Shown here: positions 38,815 through 43,426 of the stretch, in pieces | Layout: every line of letters starts with the position of its first letter | Position numbering within the stretch: position 1 is the stretch's first letter | DNA from: CAYRHN01 sp964424115 | GTDB lineage: Bacteria > Chloroflexota > Anaerolineae > Anaerolineales > Anaerolineaceae | Direction: 5' to 3' | Length of the DNA stretch: 43,426 bases | Assembly: GCA_964424115.1 (NCBI GenBank) | Contig: CAYRHN010000021.1 | Span: 1 to 43,426, forward strand | Notes under the pieces: generated by a model | What the model was told of the DNA's origin: nothing | The model's database searches: none | The model's input: the letters and a program-made list of their open reading frames with translations, nothing else | Position numbers and translations under genes: made by a program

Positions 38815-41229
38815 ATGAGAAAGCTCCTCCCCATCCTGGCGCTGGCCTTGCTGCTTTCGGCCTGCGACCTGCTCTTCCCCCAGGCGACGCCTGTGCCGCC
38901 CACCGCCACCCTCCCGGCCGAGACGCTCACCCCCAGCGCCTCGCCCACCTTCACCCCCACCATCACCCCCACCCCGCTGCCCACGCCCCTGCCGCAGGTG
39001 CGCGTGCAGCGCGGCGACGCGGCCGTGCTGGCCGGGGATTACTACCAGGCGCTGGACGAATACGCCCAGGCGCGCGACGCGCTCGAAGATGTCCAGGTGC
39101 AGGCCGCCGCCTGGCTGGGCATCGGGCGCACCAACGACGCGATGAGGAATTACCAGGCCGCCATCGATGCCTACCGCGAGGTGGTGGCGCATTATCCCGC
39201 CCCAACCCTGGTGGCGCAGGCGCATTTCCTGCTCGGGCAGGCCTATAACCGCCTGTACCGCTACAGCGAGGCCGCAGCCGAGTTCCAGGAGTACCTGAAC
39301 CTGCGCCCCGGCGCGCTGGACGACTATGTGCAGATGCTGCGCGGCGACGCGCTCTACAACGCCGGGGATTATCCCGCCGCGGTGGAGGCCTACCAGGCTG
39401 CCCTGCAGGCCGGCGCCGATTCCGACGCAGCCAACGCCGCCCTCGGCCAGGCCTATGCCGCCCAGGGAGATTGGTCCAACGCCGTGCGCCTGTATCTGGC
39501 GGTGTATGACACCACCACCAACGATTACACCAAGGCGCACATGAACCTGCTGGCCGCCGAGGGCTACACCGCCCTCGGTTACACCGACCAGGCCAACGCG
39601 CGCTATATGGATTCGGTGCTGAACTTCCCCAAGTCCTACGACAGCTACACCGCCCTGGGCGAGGTGGACAAGGCCGGGCTGGAGGTGAACGACCTCTCGC
39701 GCGGGATCGTCTATTTCTACGCTCACGACTACGGGCTGGCCATCCAGGCCTTTGACCGTTCCATGGACAGCAATCCCGAGCACGACGGCACAGCCCATTA
39801 TTTCAAGGCCTATGCCTATTACAACCAGGGGGTCTACGACCTCTCCCTGGCCGAGTGGGATCGGTTGATCGCCGACCACCCCGACGACCGCTTCATCCCC
39901 ACCGCCTACGACGAGAAGGCCTATTTGCAGTGGACGCAGTACGACAAATATCCCGAGGCCGCCCAAACCCTGCTGGACTTTGTCACCAAATACCCAAAAG
40001 CAGCCGAGGCGCCGGGCTACCTGTTCGAGGCCGGGCGCATTTACGAGCGCAAGGGCCTGCTGAGCGAGGCCGCCGCCACCTGGGACCGCCTGATGGACGA
40101 GTACGCCTCGCAGGAGATCAGCTACCGCGCCCTCTTCCAGGCCGGGCTGACGCGCTACCGCCTGATGCAGTACGGCCCGGCGCTGGTCACCTTCCAGCGC
40201 ATGCAGGTGCTGGCGGTGAACGGCGAAGACGAATCTCAGGCGCTTTTCTGGATCGCCAAGACCTATGCCGCCCAGGGCAAGCCGACCGAATCCGCCGAGG
40301 CGTATATGACCGCCGCCGGCAAGGATCCCACTGGCTACTATTCCGAGCGTGCCCGCCAGATCCTGGACGGCCAGCCGGCCCTGTTTGCCTCCGGCAGCTA
40401 CGACCTGGCGGTGGACTGGAACTCGGAGTATATCCTGGCCGAGGGCTGGATGCGGCGCACCTTCACCATCCCGGCCGGGGCCGACCTCTCCAGTCCCGGC
40501 ACGCTGGCCTCCAACCCGCTCTACCAGCGCGCGGAAGCCTTCTGGGAGCTGGGTCTGCTGGAGCAGGCTGAAGCCGCCTACGAGGCGCTGCGCCTGGCGG
40601 TGGCCTCCGACCCGGCCGATTCCTTCCGCCTGCTGCCGCACCTGCTGGAGCGTGGCATGTACCGCTCAGCCATCCTGTGCGCGCGCGGCATCCTTGACCT
40701 GGCCGGGATGGATGACGCCGGGACGCTTTCCGCCCCGCTGTATTTCAACCATATCCGCTTCGGCACCTATTACCAGGAGCTGGTGCTCAACTCGGCCCGG
40801 GTGGAGAACCTGCATCCGTTGCTGCTCTTCAGCCTGATCCGCCAGGAGAGCCTCTTTGACGGCGTTGTGCGCTCCTCGGCCGGGGCGCGCGGCCTGATGC
40901 AGATCATGCCCGCCACCGGCGACGAGATCTACGCCTGGCTGGCCTGGCCGGATGGCTACACCGCCGACGACCTCTACCGCCCGCTGGTCAACATCACCTT
41001 CGGCGCCAGCTACCTGGACCGCTGGCGGGATTACTTCAACGGCGAGATGCTGGTAGCCCTGGCGGCCTACAACGCCGGGCCGGGCTATGCCGATACCTGG
41101 TGGCAGCTCTCCGGCGGCGACCCCGACCTGTTCGTGGAGGTGGCCCGCTTTGATGAGACGCGCACCTACATGAAGCAGATCACCGAATTCCTGTTCATGT
41201 ACCGCAAATTCTACGAGATCGGGGAATAA
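38815..41229 (+). CDS. Lipoprotein lytic transglycosylase with TPR repeats
   Basis: 804 residues. Lipobox LLSAC (C17) is followed by a Thr/Pro-rich spacer (about 20-60), then a long array of TPR-like helical repeats (about 65-640, e.g. DYYQALDEYAQARDALED and YQAALQAGADSDAANAALGQ) as in Slt70-like enzymes. The C-terminal SLT domain (about 660-800) has the catalytic Glu in LIRQES (E678), AGARGLMQIMPATG and ALAAYNAGPG. It should cleave peptidoglycan to anhydro-muropeptides from the outer face of the membrane. It ends in a good terminator at 41234. Confidence 0.93.
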   Translation: MRKLLPILALALLLSACDLLFPQATPVPPTATLPAETLTPSASPTFTPTITPTPLPTPLPQVRVQRGDAAVLAGDYYQALDEYAQARDALEDVQVQAAAWLGIGRTNDAMRNYQAAIDAYREVVAHYPAPTLVAQAHFLLGQAYNRLYRYSEAAAEFQEYLNLRPGALDDYVQMLRGDALYNAGDYPAAVEAYQAALQAGADSDAANAALGQAYAAQGDWSNAVRLYLAVYDTTTNDYTKAHMNLLAAEGYTALGYTDQANARYMDSVLNFPKSYDSYTALGEVDKAGLEVNDLSRGIVYFYAHDYGLAIQAFDRSMDSNPEHDGTAHYFKAYAYYNQGVYDLSLAEWDRLIADHPDDRFIPTAYDEKAYLQWTQYDKYPEAAQTLLDFVTKYPKAAEAPGYLFEAGRIYERKGLLSEAAATWDRLMDEYASQEISYRALFQAGLTRYRLMQYGPALVTFQRMQVLAVNGEDESQALFWIAKTYAAQGKPTESAEAYMTAAGKDPTGYYSERARQILDGQPALFASGSYDLAVDWNSEYILAEGWMRRTFTIPAGADLSSPGTLASNPLYQRAEAFWELGLLEQAEAAYEALRLAVASDPADSFRLLPHLLERGMYRSAILCARGILDLAGMDDAGTLSAPLYFNHIRFGTYYQELVLNSARVENLHPLLLFSLIRQESLFDGVVRSSAGARGLMQIMPATGDEIYAWLAWPDGYTADDLYRPLVNITFGASYLDRWRDYFNGEMLVALAAYNAGPGYADTWWQLSGGDPDLFVEVARFDETRTYMKQITEFLFMYRKFYEIGE

Positions 41230-41233
41230 ATGA

Positions 41234-41269
41234 GAAACAGGGTGTTTTCAAATAACACCCTGTTTCTTT
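41234..41269 (+). terminator. Intrinsic terminator after the transglycosylase gene
   Basis: GAAACAGGGTGTT (41234-41246) and AACACCCTGTTTC (41254-41266), followed by TTTA. Confidence 0.85.
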
Positions 41270-41340
41270 AACAAAGTGTGGTACCTTTCTTGCAACCTCT
41301 CTCATGCTATAATGAATCAATTTCCATAGGAGGTTCCTCT

Positions 41341-41910
41341 ATGTATTCCGACACCCCTCAACCTGACGGTGAGACCAAACCCGTGCAAACCCAGCCACCT
41401 GCGCAGCAGCAGCCGTATGCCTACGGATACCCCCCGCAGCAGCCGGTCTATTATCCGCCCTATCCCGGCGTGCGCCCCGAGAATCCGCGCGCGGTGGCGG
41501 TGGGCATTCTCAACCTGGTCTTTGCCTTCCCCTACCTGGCCCTGACCGTCTTCTCCCTGCTGGGCGCTTCCAGCCTGACCTCCAGCCTGGGCCTCAGCTC
41601 CGGCTACAAGATGGATTTTTCGACCATTCTCAACCTGGCCGGGATGGGGCTGGGCGGCTTGCTGCTGCTGATCGGCGGCGCCAACCTGTTGGGGCGGCAC
41701 GCCAGCGGCAAGGCCCTCACCCAGTGGGGATCCTGGATCCTGATCGCTGTGATGACCTTTAACACCGTCTATACCCTCACCAGTGTGGGCAGCAGCTACA
41801 TGGGCACGGCCCTGCTCTCCACCCTGATCGTCGCGGCGCTGCTGCTGGTCTATCCCATCACCGCCGCCATTGTGATCAACCGCACCCCGGCCGAGCTGGG
41901 CCTGGACTAG
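41341..41910 (+). CDS. Four-helix membrane protein with Pro/Gln/Tyr-rich N-terminus
   Basis: 189 residues. A disordered cytosolic N-terminus (QPPAQQQPYAYGYPPQQPVY) is followed by NPRAVAVGILNLVF and about four membrane helices. The paralogue at 41922 has the same layout. AGGAGG is 8 bases before the ATG at 41341; the longer frame from 41278 is not used. The function is unknown; proteins of this layout are common in this type of genome. Confidence 0.8.
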   Translation: MYSDTPQPDGETKPVQTQPPAQQQPYAYGYPPQQPVYYPPYPGVRPENPRAVAVGILNLVFAFPYLALTVFSLLGASSLTSSLGLSSGYKMDFSTILNLAGMGLGGLLLLIGGANLLGRHASGKALTQWGSWILIAVMTFNTVYTLTSVGSSYMGTALLSTLIVAALLLVYPITAAIVINRTPAELGLD

Positions 41911-41921
41911 CGGAGGCCGCC

Positions 41922-42404
41922 ATGACGCAAAACGGTTCGCCCAACGGCCTGCCTTCCTATCCGCAGGCTTACCCCTCCCAAAATCTGCTGAAAGGCCCGG
42001 AGAGCACCCGCACGGTGGTGGTGGGCATTCTGAACATCTTCTTTGGCGTGGTCTATGCAGCCGTGACCGTGCTCTTTTTGAGCGGCAGCGCCAGCAGCAT
42101 TGCCCCGGGTGCCTATCAGGGCATTTTGCTGCTGCTGGCCCTGGCCTGGGCGGGTTTCGGCCTGTTCATCGGCGGCATCTTGCTGCTCAAGCGCAGCGCG
42201 GGCGGGGTGGGCCTCACCAAGAGCGTCTTCTTCGTCCTGTTGGCAGCCCTGGCTGTGTTGATCCCGACCTCGTTAAACGGCATTCCCAGCCGCTACCTGG
42301 GCGCGCTGCTGATCTCCTACGCGACCGTTTCCATCCTGATCCTGTATTATCCCCTGATCGCTCTGCTGGTGATGAGGAAGAAGCGCGAAGAATTGGGACT
42401 GTAA
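41922..42404 (+). CDS. Paralogous four-helix membrane protein
   Basis: 160 residues, starting 11 bases after its paralogue's stop codon. It shares the STRTVVVGILNIFFGVVYA opening of the first helix and the four-helix order, but has a shorter N-terminus. The pair probably forms a hetero-oligomer or came from a local duplication. No binding or catalytic motifs are visible. Confidence 0.8.
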   Translation: MTQNGSPNGLPSYPQAYPSQNLLKGPESTRTVVVGILNIFFGVVYAAVTVLFLSGSASSIAPGAYQGILLLLALAWAGFGLFIGGILLLKRSAGGVGLTKSVFFVLLAALAVLIPTSLNGIPSRYLGALLISYATVSILILYYPLIALLVMRKKREELGL

Positions 42405-42408
42405 TTAG

Positions 42409-42437
42409 AATCTGGCCACCTGACAGGTGGCCAGATT
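42409..42437. terminator. Terminator hairpin 1 between convergent genes
   Basis: AATCTGGCCACC, loop TGACA, GGTGGCCAGATT. It is followed by A residues on the plus strand. Confidence 0.7.
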
Positions 42438-42445
42438 AAAAATCA

Positions 42446-42478
42446 TTAGCTGCCTGCTATGCAGGCAGCTAATTTGTT
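42446..42478. terminator. Terminator hairpin 2 between convergent genes
   Basis: TTAGCTGCCTGC, loop TAT, GCAGGCAGCTAA, then TTTGTT on the plus strand. Confidence 0.75.
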
Positions 42479-42489
42479 AAATTGAAACG

Positions 42490-43296
42490 CTACTCCCCAA
42501 AGGGGAATTCTTCATTCAAACACACCGGTTGGGTGGTGGGGGAGAACAGACAGGAAATGGTGAAACCGTTGGAAAAACGCACCCTGACCAGGAAGGCGTT
42601 GAGGATGTCCAGGTTGGAGGCGTACTGCCCGATAAAGTTCTGCCAGGTGTCGGAGTATTCCAGGTAGTAGGTGCCGTCCGCGCCGCTGGGGAATTGCCAC
42701 ACGTTTTGGAGCATCTCCGGCACGTCCCCGGTCAGGCCCACCTGCACGGCCTCGGAGGTCTGGCGCAGCGCGTCGCGCACGTTGGTGGGATACAGGGCGG
42801 TCAGCCCAAAGGCAAAGAAAAGGGCGGTGGCAATGACCGGCCGCCACCAGCGCGAGAAGCGCACCCGCTCCAGCGGGTGGGGCGGTTCCATGATAAAGGT
42901 ATTGGCGGCAAAGCGCGCCAGCAGGGCCGCCGGCGAGAGGATCAACGCCATCGGCAGGAAGGAGATCAGCGTCACCAGGGTCATCCCGCCCATCCAGGCG
43001 GGCGTGCCCAGCATGCCGACCCAGTTGAGCGCCAGGATGATCAGCGACCCGGCTGCCCCGCCCGCCACCGCGCCGATCAGGGTGGATTCAGGCCAGCAGC
43101 ACACCAGCCCCAGCACCACCCCGGCCAACAGGTAGCCGATCATATAGGCGAACAGGCCGCCGGAGGGTTCCGCCAGCGGGACGTTCGGCAGGGCCAGCCG
43201 GTTGACCGATTCCACCACCAGGGCATACAGCCCCAGCAGCCAGGCCCCCATCACAATGCCTACCCTGCGCAGTTGCCAGCGCATCTTGTCATCCAT
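42490..43296 (-). CDS. Polytopic membrane protein with C-terminal extracellular domain
   Basis: 268 residues. About five membrane helices occupy the first 175 residues (VGIVMGAWLLGLYALVV, YMIGYLLAGVVLGLVCC, GAVAGGAAGSLIILALN, LVTLISFLPMALILSPA, PVIATALFFAFGLTALY). They are followed by a soluble domain of about 90 residues with two cysteines (SCLF and VCLN) that could form a disulfide. No family is recognised. A TATAAT box is seven bases before the ATG and no ribosome binding site is seen, so it is probably leaderless. Confidence 0.75.
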   Translation of the reverse strand: MDDKMRWQLRRVGIVMGAWLLGLYALVVESVNRLALPNVPLAEPSGGLFAYMIGYLLAGVVLGLVCCWPESTLIGAVAGGAAGSLIILALNWVGMLGTPAWMGGMTLVTLISFLPMALILSPAALLARFAANTFIMEPPHPLERVRFSRWWRPVIATALFFAFGLTALYPTNVRDALRQTSEAVQVGLTGDVPEMLQNVWQFPSGADGTYYLEYSDTWQNFIGQYASNLDILNAFLVRVRFSNGFTISCLFSPTTQPVCLNEEFPFGE

Positions 43297-43303
43297 GCGG
43301 GCT

Positions 43304-43309
43304 ATTATA
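43304..43309 (-). promoter_or_regulatory. -10 box of a leaderless membrane-protein gene
   Basis: TATAAT on the minus strand, seven bases before the ATG at 43296. Confidence 0.5.
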
Positions 43310-43365
43310 GCACATCGCGTGCGGCTTACGCTGATCGGCTCTTTTTCCCCGTTCGGGGAGGGGTC

Positions 43366-43402
43366 AAAAACACCCCCTGGAGTTTGGCTATATTCCAGGG
43401 GT
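43366..43402 (-). terminator. Terminator of a gene beyond the right edge
   Basis: CCCCTGGA (43374-43381) pairs with TCCAGGGG (43394-43401). On the minus strand TGTTTTTG follows, so it serves a minus-strand gene outside the window. Confidence 0.7.
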
Positions 43403-43426
43403 AGTTGAAAAAAAGAAGCCTCTTGA

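Overview
The window looks like a chromosomal segment of a GC-rich, uncultured-type bacterium, most likely a member of the Chloroflexota (Anaerolineae-like). This rests on general character only: large exported beta-helix and leucine-rich-repeat proteins, TPR / zinc-ribbon / membrane-anchor proteins, lipoproteins without outer-membrane machinery, a TtuA/TtuB-like tRNA-thiolation pair, and an unusually heavy load of short dispersed intergenic repeats. No rRNA, tRNA or CRISPR array was seen.

Layout. 1-4.4 kb: a TetR regulator, a tandem-PAS diguanylate cyclase, then a promoter, a structured RNA with the hallmarks of a glmS-type self-cleaving ribozyme (about 2474-2715), a terminator-like hairpin, a repeat, and a type I glutamine synthetase. 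4.5-8.3 kb (minus strand): a TtuA-like tRNA thiolase, a ubiquitin-like sulfur carrier ending in Gly-Gly, a GH13 alpha-amylase lipoprotein and an ATC-hydrolase-family protein. 8.6-12.6 kb (plus): three secreted-protein genes, including a tiny Cys-rich one and a beta-helix protein. 13-17.5 kb (minus): an acetyltransferase, two TPR membrane proteins and a SANT/Myb-like protein. 17.6-21.3 kb (minus): a single-chain type ISP-like restriction-modification enzyme with two small trailing genes.

21.9-29.3 kb (plus): a virus-derived head cassette made of a small-terminase-like protein, large terminase, portal, a fused MuF-tail/protease/major capsid protein, a small structural candidate, a holin-like protein and a coiled-coil membrane protein. 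No tail, integrase or replication genes are present in the window, and several genes carry host-type repeats inside their reading frames or at their edges. It is a decayed prophage, a capsid-only satellite or a gene-transfer-agent-like unit; the repeats argue for long residence.

29.3-43.4 kb: a 1912-residue secreted LRR protein made of six duplicated modules, a multi-zinc-ribbon membrane protein, a GNAT acetyltransferase, an atypical Fpg/Nei-like DNA glycosylase, a lipoprotein lytic transglycosylase with TPR repeats, two paralogous small membrane proteins and a polytopic membrane protein.

At least seven families of short repeats fill nearly every intergenic gap over 150 bases. They abut start codons, separate likely partner genes (ttuB-ttuA, ribozyme-glutamine synthetase) and have entered coding sequence in the phage cassette. 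Several genes have a TATAAT-like -10 box only 6-7 bases before the ATG and therefore look leaderless.
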